From Epinephelus fuscoguttatus (lineage: Eukaryota; Chordata; Actinopteri; Perciformes; Serranidae): a stretch of DNA of 64,000 nucleotides. Below the pieces are notes generated by a model that ran no database searches, was not told where the DNA came from, and saw only the letters and a list, made by a program, of their open reading frames with translations. The stretch is taken from positions 42,714,322 to 42,778,321 of the forward strand of contig NC_064753.1 of NCBI RefSeq assembly GCF_011397635.1, read 5' to 3'. How positions within the stretch are numbered: position 1 is the stretch's first letter; each line of letters starts with the position of its first letter. The translations under genes and the position numbers were made by a program. This document shows, piece by piece, positions 1 through 10,532 of this stretch.

Positions 1-345
1 ACGAAAACTCAAGCTTGTAATAACTTTGCTTCTTCAAGGTCCTCTCGGAGGGACAGACCAACATTTTAAGTCAATCACATAAAATCTCTAGGACTGGTTC
101 GTTAAAGAACGAGCCCTGGAAATGGGCAACAATACATAAAAATGGCAGAGTAAATTCAAAATGGCCGACTTCCTGTTGGGTTTAGAGAATGGGTACAAGA
201 GGCTTTTTGTACGTCTAAGAGTGTTATATGTGCCTATCAAGTATTGTACACGTCGGTCAAACCAGCTTTGGGGGCTGCATTGTCAAAATTTTGTAGGGGG
301 TGCTACTGAGCCATTTTTTTTGCGTGCGTGCGTGCGTGCGTGTAC
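1..345 (-). other. sin3a: sin3a intron (to left edge)
   Basis: Intronic sequence between coding exon 2 and the missing exon 3. It contains a (TGCG)n microsatellite at 321-342 directly next to the splice donor. No other feature is seen. Confidence 0.8.
321..342. repeat. (TGCG)n microsatellite beside the sin3a splice donor
   Basis: About five TGCG units. On the minus strand the intron begins GTAC and runs straight into the ACGC repeat. Confidence 0.85.
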
Positions 346-534
346 CTTCAGTCGCTGAAACTGCTGTCCTTGGGTTGAAGTCATGGGTGCAGGTGGGTGA
401 ACGTGACCTTGGACCACTGCAGGGCCCTGGGACTGAACTGCCAGGCTGTGTGCGTGGGGACCAACATGAGGTGCAGCGTTGTTATGTCCATGTCCGTGTC
501 CATGTCCACTTGTGCTCTGAGGCATTGTAGGCAC
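346..534 (-). CDS. sin3a: sin3a coding exon 2
   Basis: The acceptor AACACAG ends at 535 and the donor AAG|GTAC follows 346; 63 codons, phase 0 at both ends. It encodes VPTMPQST, a Gly-His run, and a His/Pro/Gln-rich stretch ending QFQRLK. The next exon should begin with the VEDAL of PAH1 but lies off the left edge. Confidence 0.9.
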
Positions 535-1137
535 CTGTGTTTTTGGGAAGAAATTACTGGATGTCAGCATCGATAAAGCTTGTTTTCTGTGGGGATACAA
601 AAAGTCCTTTATGTATTATTAAAATGACACTGAATAAAAGGTACATCTTAAAACTGCATCTACTCTTTAATAATATTCGGTTCATCTGTAAAAATCTGGG
701 ATTCATCAATGTTTTCCTGAATTTACCTGAATTTGTTAGTACTCTAAAACTGCCTCAGACCACGCACACGTACAAATGATGTGATGATTATTGAAAAATG
801 CCTTAATAAACAACAATATTTAAAACTGTTGATTTACTGATGCATTGACAAAATGTCGCCTATTAAATAGCTATATTAAATAGCAGCCACTCCTGCTCCT
901 GTTAGGCTGTTGTCCGAGTTGAATACACTGATGCCATCATACCTGGTAGCCTTGGGGGAGAGAATACTGGATGCCGGTGGATGGCTGCATGTTGTCTGCA
1001 GCTGCCTCTATCACAGTAGGGGCCGGGGCGAGGGCCCGGTGCTGGAAGCTGTCTGCAATGCCTTGAACTGGGGGGCGACGTGCTTGCTGTTGCTGGGGCG
1101 CAAATATTGGTTCCTGGTCCTCCACACGCCTCTTCAT
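346..1137 (-). CDS. sin3a: SIN3A-type transcriptional corepressor, first two coding exons (partial gene)
   Basis: Exons 943-1137 and 346-534 join in phase 0 to give the first 128 residues of a SIN3A-type protein; the rest lies left of base 1. SIN3A is the nuclear scaffold of the Sin3-HDAC corepressor complex, and its paired amphipathic helix (PAH) domains bind repressors such as MAD. The visible part starts MKRRVEDQEPIF, contains ALAPAP and STGIQYS, and after the junction reads VPTMPQST, then a Gly-His repeat, and ends QGQQFQRLK. This is the conserved sequence immediately before PAH1 in vertebrate SIN3A. SIN3B lacks this N-terminal extension, so the call is SIN3A rather than SIN3B. Teleosts often carry two sin3a copies and I cannot tell which this is. 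The GHGHGHGH stretch looks fish-specific. No PAH domain is in the window. Confidence 0.9.
535..942 (-). other. sin3a: sin3a intron 1 between coding exons
   Basis: 408-bp AT-rich intron with consensus GT-AG ends. No repeat or conserved element is recognised in it. Confidence 0.8.
943..1137 (-). CDS. sin3a: sin3a coding exon 1
   Basis: The start codon is at 1137-1135, followed by MKRRVEDQ, and the exon encodes 65 residues ending GYQ. The donor is CAG|GTATGATG at 943/942, phase 0. A good acceptor (polypyrimidine tract then TTCAG) lies at 1160, so this exon probably begins at 1159 with 22 bases of 5' UTR and is spliced to an upstream non-coding exon. Confidence 0.9.
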
Positions 1138-3489
1138 TGTACACGCATACTCAACGGAGCTGAAGTGGACACAGACAGATGGAAAGTAAACAGGCTGTTT
1201 GGTTTTAATCAATCAAGGATTCTCTAAGAATGTGCATCTTATTTCTTTAGCAAGAACTAGCCGAAGACAGTAACACTTTTACAAATCAACTTTAATACAA
1301 AACGGTCAGCTTTTACGTCAATCCTAGTAAAGTAAATTATTCCTGCTTAATTCCCACTGATGCCCAGTATCACAGTTACACCTACACATACTTCCCTGAT
1401 GTTTGAGAATTGCCGATCGTTCTTGTTAATTTGTCTGCACTCTCTCTGATTATTCTGTGTCAATCTAACCAGAATGCTGATTAAAAGCCTAGATGACAAT
1501 AAATGCACACATTTGGCAAGTTACTCTTAAAATTAGCTCATTAAAGAGGGTGTGATGGTGACTGCACTGTGCTTAAACTGAACCTTTTTTAAAACTCCAC
1601 AGCACTGTCTCCTCAGCTGTGACGCAGTATATTGTTTGTTGAAGGTGTACCGACTGCATCGCAAACAGTGTAAATGGTCCGTATACACTTACATAACAAA
1701 CTACACATTGTGATGTAAATGTAGAAAGTGTATAACAAAAGATTTTTGGGCTGATTGTCTCAGAGAGGAGTTGATTTAACTCTACAGTCACTGTGGAAGC
1801 ACTGAAAAGTGATTCACTATAATGTAATCCCATAAACTCTGCCCAAAGTATCACACAGGCACTTAATGGCAGAAAACATGGACATTTGTTGAATTTTACC
1901 AATTAACTTAAGAGTCAGTCTTTAACCAGAGGCTCTAAAAACGATACAGAAGTATAGATTGTAAACGTTCTGAGTTAAAATATGACAAAAATGTGACAGG
2001 TCTTGTCTGTGTAAATACCGGTAGTTAGGCTGAACAGCCTCGGGCTACAACAGCGGCATTTGGATATTTTCAATCTGGGTAATCATTTTAATGTCAACCT
2101 TTATTTGCACCATATTTTCACATGTAAACACATACTGATGAGTGAGAGTCCTGTTTTACAAGTGTAGCAAGTTTCAAAAAGAATTTAAAAAAATGCAAAT
2201 TACAAGCGAGAAAAAAAAAGTAAAAACCAAAGCAGGAACTAACTTGTGCATCAAAATAAAAGGCGACGAGAAAAAGTAAGCGTTAGAAAAATTCATGCCC
2301 ATGAGCATTGCATGTCCATAAATAGACGTGCCATCATTGTTCAGCAGAATGGCTGTTACAGCTGGTTAGGGACCGTCTGTCAAGTAATAGGCACGGCTGC
2401 TACGGGGCTTCTTCCTCCTACCATTAGGCTACAATGACGTAACCAGCTATCTGTAACTTAACAGATGAGTAATAACCACAGTGTTTAATTCCCATATGTG
2501 TCTCCCGACTGTGTTGTATTATATAATTTGGTACAACTGAAGGCTCTGTATCAAGATAAATGTTTTTATTACTACTTTTCACACTACAAAGCAAGGACGA
2601 GGAACTCACAGCTGTGACTGGAGATGTATAATTGGAAAGAACATGGTGCCCGAGTACATTTACTGATGCTATAAAATCTCACTTTGAGTTTAAAACATTT
2701 TTTATGCAATGGCTGGTGTGCACACCATCTTTTAGAGAGTGCTTTTAAACATTCCTGTTTCTTCTGCAAATCCATTTGATGATATTAAAAGATCTTTCAA
2801 TAGGTGGAACAAAACTGAATACAATTTAAGTAATACAGATAAAGTATGACTTTTGGTCCCATAGCGTGAGGCTCAGGGAATGCTTTATTCCATAGGTCTT
2901 AAGAATTTTGACCTCTAGCTCTTGAGGACATCGCCACAACAGTGTCCCTTAACCTTTATACACTTTTACTTCCTGTTTTACATCTCTGTATATACACAGT
3001 ATATATTTCTTACTTCCCTTTATGCATACATATTTTCATTTTTCTCCATTTACATTACAGTTTATTCACTATTCAATAACTGTCGACTACAAACATGTAT
3101 CATTTTATATGTTACATTTCACCCCTATGTTTTAATTTCCCACTACTGCATGTTCTAGATTTTTCTTTACTGACATGATTTTCTTTTAATACATATTTAG
3201 TGAGCATTGCTGGCGGGAGCCCAAGAGATTATATTCTCATTGCTAGTGACTGCTTCTCTGTAAGAGTTGTGCATATGACAATAATTTGAAGCTTGCTGTG
3301 GCCTATTGAATAACATTAAAATGCATAATAATGTACAGAGACTGTACAGAAATGCACTATGTTTTTAGATTTATCATTTTTAACTCAATTAGATGTAAAC
3401 AAAAGAAAATATGGAGTGGAAACTATTGACTGATACATAAATACAACACATTATACTGCAGAAACATTACAAAAAATAACACCCAGTAT

Positions 3490-3725
3490 GAGAGCCTCCA
3501 TGTTGCCCATCTGGTACATTATAGTTGGATGTTGGATCTTCCATGCCACTTAAAGATAACTTAATATAATGTATGCATTGTGAACGAAGGGACATGTCAG
3601 GTTTATGAGTTTATGCACAGACACTGATCTACACAGCTGTCTACAATATTTTCATATCCACCACAGTAAACACAGTGTGACAGTGCTCTGGAAAAGACAC
3701 ATCTTTGTTCAGTAAGGTATAAAAA
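3490..3725. repeat. Diverged copy of a segment also found at 7235-8375
   Basis: It shares CTCCATGTTG, GACATGTCA, CACAGACACTGATCTACA, a CCACCA...CAGTGAACACA-like stretch and CTAAGGTATA-like words in the same order with 7235-7406 plus 8285-8375. The second locus carries about 880 extra bases in the middle. The family is not identified. Confidence 0.5.
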
Positions 3726-4160
3726 GCAGGGGCAGTCCGTTAATTTTATTATTATTACTTTATTTTTTACCATGCAATAATTGGTGCCATAATTCAACTG
3801 CCACAATATTCTGGGCAATCATTCATCTGTGTAATATTCTTAACACCTCTTGAATGTTCTCGTCTTTATTCTACTGACGTATATAATGTAGTAACCACTA
3901 TAGCATGGTACATGATTTATATTTCTGAATCTAACACTAGTTCATACAGTGTAATGTAGCACAACTTTTTTTCTTAATACCTTCAGTACTGGTGTTAATG
4001 TTGTAGCATAATGCACATTTATTTCCATTTTATTGTATCATATTACTTAAATTTACATACTTCCTTTTCATTATAATTCTCTATTCTTTAAACTGGAGCA
4101 ACTGTAACGAATCACTACTTCCACTTGGACTCAAAGTATTTCTGATTCTGTTTCCTACCC

Positions 4161-4550
4161 ATTCATTCATTAATTTTCCGTAACAGCTTATCCTGTTAGC
4201 AGTTGCAGGGGGGGCTGGAGCCTATCCCAGCTGACATCGGGCGAGAGGCGGGGTACATACTAGACAGGTCACCAGACTATCACAGGGCTGACACATAGAG
4301 ATAGACAACCATTCACATCTACAGCCAATTTAGAGACACCAATTAACCTGCATGTCTTTGGACTGTGGGAGGAAGCCGGAGTAAACCCAGGGAAAACCCA
4401 TGCTGACACGGGGAGAACATGCAAAATCAGTGAGCTGAGTTTGCATACAAAGTGTCAGCACATGTTCCTGGTGGTTCAAACTCTGGGTTCGAACCAGGAA
4501 CCCTCTTTCTGTGGGGCGACAGTGCTAAACACTGCAGTGCCGCCAACCCA
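4161..4550 (+). repeat. Teleost interspersed repeat (copy 1 of a family)
   Basis: Shares the ordered words CTATCACAGGGCTGACACAT, GACAACCATTCACA, CACCAATTAACCTGCATGTC, GACTGTGGGAGGAAGCCGGA and GGTTCGAACCAGGAACCCTC with copies at 18871-19036 and 58581-59422. This sequence is common in teleost genomes. I do not assign its superfamily; a LINE 3' region is possible. Confidence 0.75.
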
Positions 4551-5869
4551 TGAGGGCTCAAATAACCCAATTCCATGATACTTTTTTTGGTTCGAAATAT
4601 GACTTTTCTATTTTCAGTTTTACCGTTTGTATTTACCAGGATATCTCTCAACTTTATAGTATAGATTTAAAAAATCATTTAAAGCGCATGTAATCAAAAT
4701 CAGAAGTACCTTACTGATCCCCAGGGGGAAATTATGCTTCATTACAGTTTCTCCATTGTAATGAATAGAGAAGATGGCAGAAGTAAGAATAAGAGTACGA
4801 AAGAAAATGTGTGACTATAGAGCAATAAATAAAATTAAGTGGAAATGAAATGTACATTAAAAAAACTGCACTAATTTTGATTTGTCCAACTCGTGACTGA
4901 ACCTAATTAACAACCGTGCGCTGTTAGCTGGCCTAACAGCAGCAAAGAAAGTGGTGGCTACACGTTGGAAACCCCCACATTCACTTTCTTTCCGTGCATG
5001 AATTCTGACATATTTGGACATTGTGTATTTGGAGCTGTCGACTGCTCAAGTCCACAGAGCACAAGGGGCAGTAATAGTGGCTTGACAATCACTTTCAACT
5101 AACCTACGAAGCCTCTTGGCGTGATACTGTAGAGGAGATAGGGTCCTGGGTCCAGGGAGGGGAGGGTGGGGCGTTTCCGGGGCGTTAACATTCATCTTAA
5201 TTTTATTTTGTTTGTAATTTCTGTCATTATTTCACTTGATTATTTACTTATTTTTCCTTTATTTGTATTCATATTTATTTTTCTTGAGTGAAAATTGCTG
5301 TATATTATTCTCATCTGTACTCACACTGTTCGTCCGTGCTATAATCCTGTTTTTCAATAAACAAAAATTTGATCACAACAAACAAATAAAATTTGCATTA
5401 TGCTACAGTGTTTAACACTACATAATTAAATAAAATATTAAAGTAAATTTTCAAAATATACGTGAGTGTGTGTGAAACGTTCATTTAAAAATAAGAGCAG
5501 TTAAAACCATTGTAAATATCTAATTTTAAGATTGCATAAAGATGTTTGGCCCCTGTCTGTGTTGCTCTCAGCACACTCTACACGTGTACACAGAGAAGAG
5601 TAATTTATTGACGCTCCCTAAGCTAACGTCATTGCAGTCGGTCAGCGGAGAGCAGACATTGTGCCTCGCTGCCCTGCACCACCAGTTTCGGAAAACACGG
5701 TGGCTGAGCGAACGGTCTTGAGTCGCCGAGATCGAGTCTGTCGCACATCCAGCTTCAAATTTTCTTTACCGAAACGCGAAGCAAACACGACAGACAGTAA
5801 AAGATGGCGAAATTAGTCGACTAGCGCTACAAAAAGCTAACATTTACAGTTTAAAGGCATGTAGGCGCT

Positions 5870-5870
5870 G

Positions 5871-5902
<32 letters not shown>

Positions 5903-5913
5903 GCTCGCTCGCT
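5870..5913. repeat. (TC)n microsatellite with TCGC variants
   Basis: Pure CT repeat running into a TCGCTCGCTCGC tail inside the sin3a CpG-rich region. It produces a spurious Arg-Glu-rich open frame on the minus strand. Confidence 0.9.
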
Positions 5914-6360
5914 GTAGCCCTGCCTCATCCCCTCCCCCTCTCTGCCAAACACCGAGCTTAACGCCATCCGTTTTCGGTGAGCTGACCGCTTTCGCTTGTC
6001 TGATGGCTGACGTTGGCTTTCTTCCTAGCTCGAAGTTATGTGGCGAGCGAGCTAGCCTTAACGACCTGCAGCTTAAAGGCTGGTTTGGGCAGGAAGACAC
6101 AGCGAGTGTCGGTGGTCTGTCACTCGGGTCATCGCTGACCGTCCTCAGTAAATGGGACTTACTAAAAAAATCCAGATGAGCTGAACGTGTTGGCTACCGT
6201 GCTGTTAGGTAGAAGACACCGACAAGAAAACAGCCAAGCTTCAGACACAGTCGGCTGCTGTAGTTTACAACACACGGGCTGCCGTTACACCAGGATAGTT
6301 AAATAAAGTCACATTCTGATTAATTCTGCTAAGGCTAGCTCGTTAGGTCAGGAAGAGCGC

Positions 6361-6380
6361 TAGCTAGCTAGCTAGCTAGC
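6361..6380. repeat. (TAGC)5 self-complementary repeat
   Basis: Five tandem TAGC units. Each unit pair is a palindrome, so the tract can fold or cruciform. It lies in the CpG-rich region upstream of sin3a. Confidence 0.85.
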
Positions 6381-6865
6381 ACTAGCGTCCACATAACATT
6401 AACGTCGCATTAAGTTGAGCGAGAAGTTGGACAGAAGACTTAGCTGTCACACAAACCGCCTCCCCACCACAAACGTTTGTCTGATCAAAATCCCCGACAC
6501 ATGCAGTGAAACTAGACACAGCGAGAACAAACTAACAACAAAAATGCATGTTGTCAGGTCTGCTCAGCTTTAGCATGTCAGCTAATTCATGGTCGCCGCT
6601 ATTAGCATGCTAGCCTTACTTAGACTAACTTATCGGCGTTGCAAGCTAACGTAGCCGCTACTGAAAGCCCCACATGTTGTTTTGTTGGAAGAGGCTAACA
6701 CAGTAAAATATTTAGTCATCGCATAAAAGCAGCCAGTGTTAGATCGCTATCTGGTATGTTCGGCAAGGTTATGTAGAAGCTAACTAAATGGCACGTTAGC
6801 ACAACAACCAACCCCCATCAGTACAGGGTACCCTCGGCTAACAAGCTAGCACTAGTTTAACTTAC

Positions 6866-7050
6866 CTCGCAGGACTGCCACCAGCAACAATTTGACGCAC
6901 CAGTGTACCGGAACCCGACCAGTAAGCCGCTACTCGTGCATTCACCTGGCCGTGACGAAAAGTGAAGTTCCGAGAAGTGGTCGCGGATGGAAATGTCAAA
7001 AAATGAAATTGCCCGGAGAGGCTACGTCGCTAACAACAGTGTATGTATGA
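6866..7050 (-). other. sin3a: Probable non-coding first exon of sin3a
   Basis: A strong donor on the minus strand (GCGAG|GTAAGTT) ends a candidate exon at 6866. The sequence upstream, to about 7050, is CpG-rich with no long open frame in coding context. The transcription start is not visible, so the upper boundary is approximate. The exon assignment is inferred from the donor, the CpG context and the acceptor at 1160. Confidence 0.5.
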
Positions 7051-7414
7051 AGCGGTGTTCCTTGAACATAGAGGCGTGTCTAACATGAAGGCGGGTAGTC
7101 TCCTCCCAGTCTAAACTGGGATTGGTCCACTTTCTAGAATGAAAACAAATACAGTAAGGGCAGTGAGCCAGTGTCTTTGGTTAAAGGCGTCTGGTTTAGT
7201 TTATGGTCATGCCAAGTGCAGGCTGAGCTGCACCACAACCTCCATGTTGCTCCTCTCATACATGCTGCTAACATACACAGGTATAGATTAGACGTCCTTC
7301 ATGACACTTACAGATGAAACAGTACATGCATCATGAACTGGAGGACATGTCATACCTCAAAGCCTGTGACATGTGAGTTTTTACACAGACACTGATCTAC
7401 AGAGTGGTCTGCTA

Positions 7415-7732
7415 CAGTGGTTCCAAACTGCTGGGTCGTGGTCCAAAAGTGGGTCGCAGGTCCATTCTGAATGGACCGCAAGTGACTCACAAACATGTCC
7501 AGCTTGTAAAAAACACACTTTATTTTGAAGCACAGTGAATATCTGGCACATTGCTTTTATTTCAAAGCACCATTTCCTGCTGTAGAGTGAGTGACGAACA
7601 TACAGCTACTTGACAGAGACAGCAAACTAGCTCGACCGCATGTCCAAATGCAAATATGACACTGAATATATTAAACTGTGTGGACCCTGAACTCATGACT
7701 ACGGAGAAATCTGGTCCAGTTGGGAACCACTG
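7415..7732. mobile_element. hAT-like non-autonomous element (MITE), 318 bp
   Basis: Terminal inverted repeats CAGTGGTTCCAAACTG (left) and CAGTTGGGAACCACTG (right) are near-perfect complements. The element is flanked by 8-bp direct repeats GTCTGCTA (7407-7414) and GTCTACTA (7733-7740), one mismatch. An 8-bp target duplication with CAGTGG termini is typical of hAT transposons. It carries no transposase, so it depended on another copy for movement. Confidence 0.85.
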
Positions 7733-9485
7733 GTCTACTACATAGTTCCCAGCCTTTTTCCTTAAGGGACCCCTTTTTATTTTTTAAAAAACTGCCCCCT
7801 GAGTAAGTGACATAACTAACTAACCCAAATAGTGAAAGCAACAACTGCAGGAAGTTTGTGTAAAACGAGAGATTTGGAGTTTGAGCAGATTATTTCCTGT
7901 AAATATTGCACATATTGCACAACAGATGAGTTCTCCTGATGTTTTAAGGACTTTTTAGTTTCTGAATTATGTACCTTTTTATTTATTTTTTTTTTTATCA
8001 GTCACACATCGCTAAAGGCTTCTTTTTTTTTTTACCTCTCTGCTAACTGCCTCTAATGGAAGATGAGGCTGTTAAACAGTGAGTGAAAGCTCATCAGTAG
8101 TGGTAAAAAAAAAAAAGTTTACATCTTGAATAATCTGAACTTTAAAACCAACAATTTGATTTAGTTATTCTCACAGACATAAATAAAATACTGAGATATA
8201 GGCCTACTGTATATATTTGTATACAGTTTTATTACACCCTTTATAATCCTCGTGACCCATCGTGACCCCTTAGCGACCTGCAGTGAGGTTGGAAACCAGA
8301 GGTCCACCATATTTACATCTTCACAGCAGTGAACACATAGTGGGAGACATTTTGTCATCTACTAAGGTATAGGATCAGGAGAGAGAGGTCGCACTCGGTA
8401 AAAAGTACTTAATAAAATTAAGTCAAGGTTGTTTTCTGAGACTATAAAATATATTCAAATCATTGTAAACCTGTGAGAGTTTCAGCACTGACTTCAGGAT
8501 CAGTCAACTGAAACTCTGACACCTTGATTTAACCCTAAACTCAATGATATTTCATTGATTTTGGTGTGTTAATATTTGTTTATCAGAGGTTTTATTTTAA
8601 ATAAAACACCATTATTATATTATTTCAAATATAAAATGTTTTAAGTCACCTTTAAACCAATATGCTTTTTAATATTGTTGGTTATATTTGTTATCATATG
8701 TGAACACTCTGTAGTGCTCTATAATAGACATTATTATCAGTGATAGTTGCAGTATAACATATATAAATAACATATTAATATTGTTATATTACATAATGTC
8801 AATGACGAACACATTATAAAGAGATAAACTAATATTATAATGTATTAAAAAGATGCTTACGTACTCTTTCTTCTCTCCAATAACATTACACAGGATCCCA
8901 CAGTCACTGAAAACCTTGAACCTAGAATTTTGCCATCACATTTTCCAGGCCTGGAAAGGTCCTGGCATTGGTAAAGATCATTTAAAGTTTTGGAAAAATC
9001 ATGGAATTTTTTTGTGTGTAATGAAATTGTTATAGTAATCTTCCGGTAATATAGGCTAATTTATTTTCTGTAGCTGTCGACGCAGCTCAGATATGTGTCA
9101 GTGTTTCGTTAACCATCACAGCTTCTTCATTTTCTTCCCATGTTCCGTCTCTCCCTTCATGTGTGCCCGCTGCCTGAAATTATGTCTGAAAGAGTTTGAA
9201 TCTGATATGTTTAAAAAAGCATTGCACAAGTAGGACAAAGCCTGGACAGCTTTGTAACAAAACAGATCAATAAAACATAAAACTCAGTTCACATATACGT
9301 TTAATAATATATTATATGTTATGACAACATGATAGAAAAATAGATGTTTTCATTTTTTTACATTTAAGGTAAAGAGGGTCCTACAACACAATCATAAGCA
9401 AATTCTACAGTCTCAGACAGGCTTTTTTTTTGGCGGGGGGTCTAAAAGTAAAGCCTAATATCACAAATTTGCCTCAGGGGGTTTT

Positions 9486-9740
9486 ATCAATCAATCTGTA
9501 CAGCACATGACACTGTCTGTTCTTTTTGACAGGCTTAAAATCGGGGGGAAAATTCCCCCAAAAAAACCTTTAACGGGGAAAAAATGGGAGAAACCATGAG
9601 CAGAACAATGGAGGAGGACAGTTGTGCAACAGATGTCATGTATACAGAGCAGAACAATAAAATAAAATACATTATAAACAATCCATATGACAAAATGGTA
9701 CATATAATGTGACATAATTGTAAAGGGTCAAAGTGTGTCA
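9486..9740 (-). mobile_element. Non-LTR retrotransposon 3' end, reversed copy
   Basis: Read on the minus strand it has the same order of words as the copy at 57830-58400: a CTGTTCTGTA/CATGACATCT-like stretch, GGTTTCTCC, a short T/G-rich loop, and a terminal TTGATTGAT tail. The plus strand starts with ATCAATCAAT and contains GGGAGAAACC. It is diverged and 5'-truncated. Confidence 0.55.
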
Positions 9741-10309
9741 TCAAATATTTGAGCTAAATAAACACCTTAATTTTATTCACAATATTTGTGAAAAGAAAAG
9801 GGTGTGTGAGGCTGTTTGTTAATAAGTGCTTACTAGTTTTGAAAAACCAACAGTACATAGCCGGGTTAGCTAAACTAACTGGATTTCAATATTTAGACTT
9901 TTTAATTTTCCTCCAAATTGTGTCCAATATCTTCAGTGTGCAAAATGTTCTGTAATAAATCCAGCATGTATGTCCATGCAAGTACACAGACAGTGCAGAG
10001 TAACAAAGTCTGGTGCTCTCATCACAGTTTTTTACATGTACATGCTATATACAGCAGATAGCTGAAACGAGAGGAAGAATGATAAGCAACAAAGTCACAG
10101 ACTTAAACTAGGGAAGATTACAGTACACAGTCAGTGTCTCAGACAGTTCGGTCTCCAGGTGGTCTCAAAGGGCAAATAAAAAATAAGGAGGACATTTTAT
10201 AGTGTGACCCCTCTGTCTGTGTCACACGCTTCAGCATCCTACCACTACTGGTGAAATGACATACAGTAATAAGGATAATTCATTGTGCAATAAATCCTAT
10301 GTTTTTTTT

Positions 10310-10315
10310 TTTATT
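10310..10315 (-). promoter_or_regulatory. Candidate polyadenylation signal (AATAAA) of the ZP-domain gene
   Basis: AATAAA on the minus strand about 135 bases downstream of the stop codon at 10450-10452. Position and motif fit, but no transcript evidence is available. Confidence 0.5.
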
Positions 10316-10449
10316 TTGACAGTCATGTAGTGTGCTCTAAAAAAGCCTAAAATACACATCGGAATCATGAGTGGGTTTCATTCTTCAAATGTCCAAAACA
10401 GGCAACAGTGTTCCTTCATGTTCTGACAGATCATCGTCCAGCAGCTTGT

Positions 10450-10532
10450 TCAGTACAGGAAGATGTTTTGAAGAAATATGCTGAAAGTTGTCAAAATCAC
10501 TCCGACTGCCATGGCTGAGGCCTGTTCTGGAG
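10450..10532 (-). CDS. ZP-domain gene exon 14 (hydrophobic C-terminus)
   Basis: Residues 734-760: APEQASAMAVGV, then a run of Ile/Leu/Phe/Val ending SIFLQNIFLY and TGA. A small-residue segment before an 18-residue hydrophobic tail and no basic cytoplasmic end fits a GPI-attachment signal. Acceptor TCCTGCAG. Confidence 0.75.

Larger units (their letters stand above)
1160..6865 (-). other. sin3a: sin3a 5' intron (non-coding leader intron)
   Basis: About 5.7 kb between the probable non-coding first exon and the exon holding the start codon. It is AT-rich and contains interspersed repeat copies at 3490-3725 and 4161-4550, a short fragment near 4700-4735 (CAGAAGTA...TGATCCCC type) and, towards its 5' end, a CpG-rich stretch (about 5600-6700). 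No coding exon is recognised. Confidence 0.6.
5600..7135 (-). promoter_or_regulatory. sin3a: CpG-rich promoter region of sin3a
   Basis: The stretch is visibly richer in CG dinucleotides than its surroundings (for example around 5640-5760, 5900-6070 and 6880-7040). An inverted CCAAT box (ATTGG on the plus strand) sits near 7121-7126. No TATA box was seen. The stretch also holds a (TC)n tract at 5870-5913 and many GCTAAC/GTTAGC palindrome-like words. Transcription leftward into sin3a is inferred. Confidence 0.55.
7136..10449. other. Intergenic region between sin3a and the ZP-domain gene
   Basis: About 3.3 kb without a supported gene. It holds an hAT-like element (7415-7732), the second copy of the 3490-3725 repeat, an AT-rich stretch (7970-8120 and 8550-8850), a fragment around 8890-9045 that shares the CCAGGCCTGG core with the element at 24697-25023, and an inverted LINE tail (9486-9740). 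A candidate polyadenylation signal for the ZP gene is at 10310-10315. Confidence 0.7.

Noticed and set aside
283..345. Extension of sin3a exon 2 past the donor (VHARTHARKK...)
   Set aside because: This is translation of the intronic ACGC repeat; the conserved protein continues with VEDAL in the next exon.
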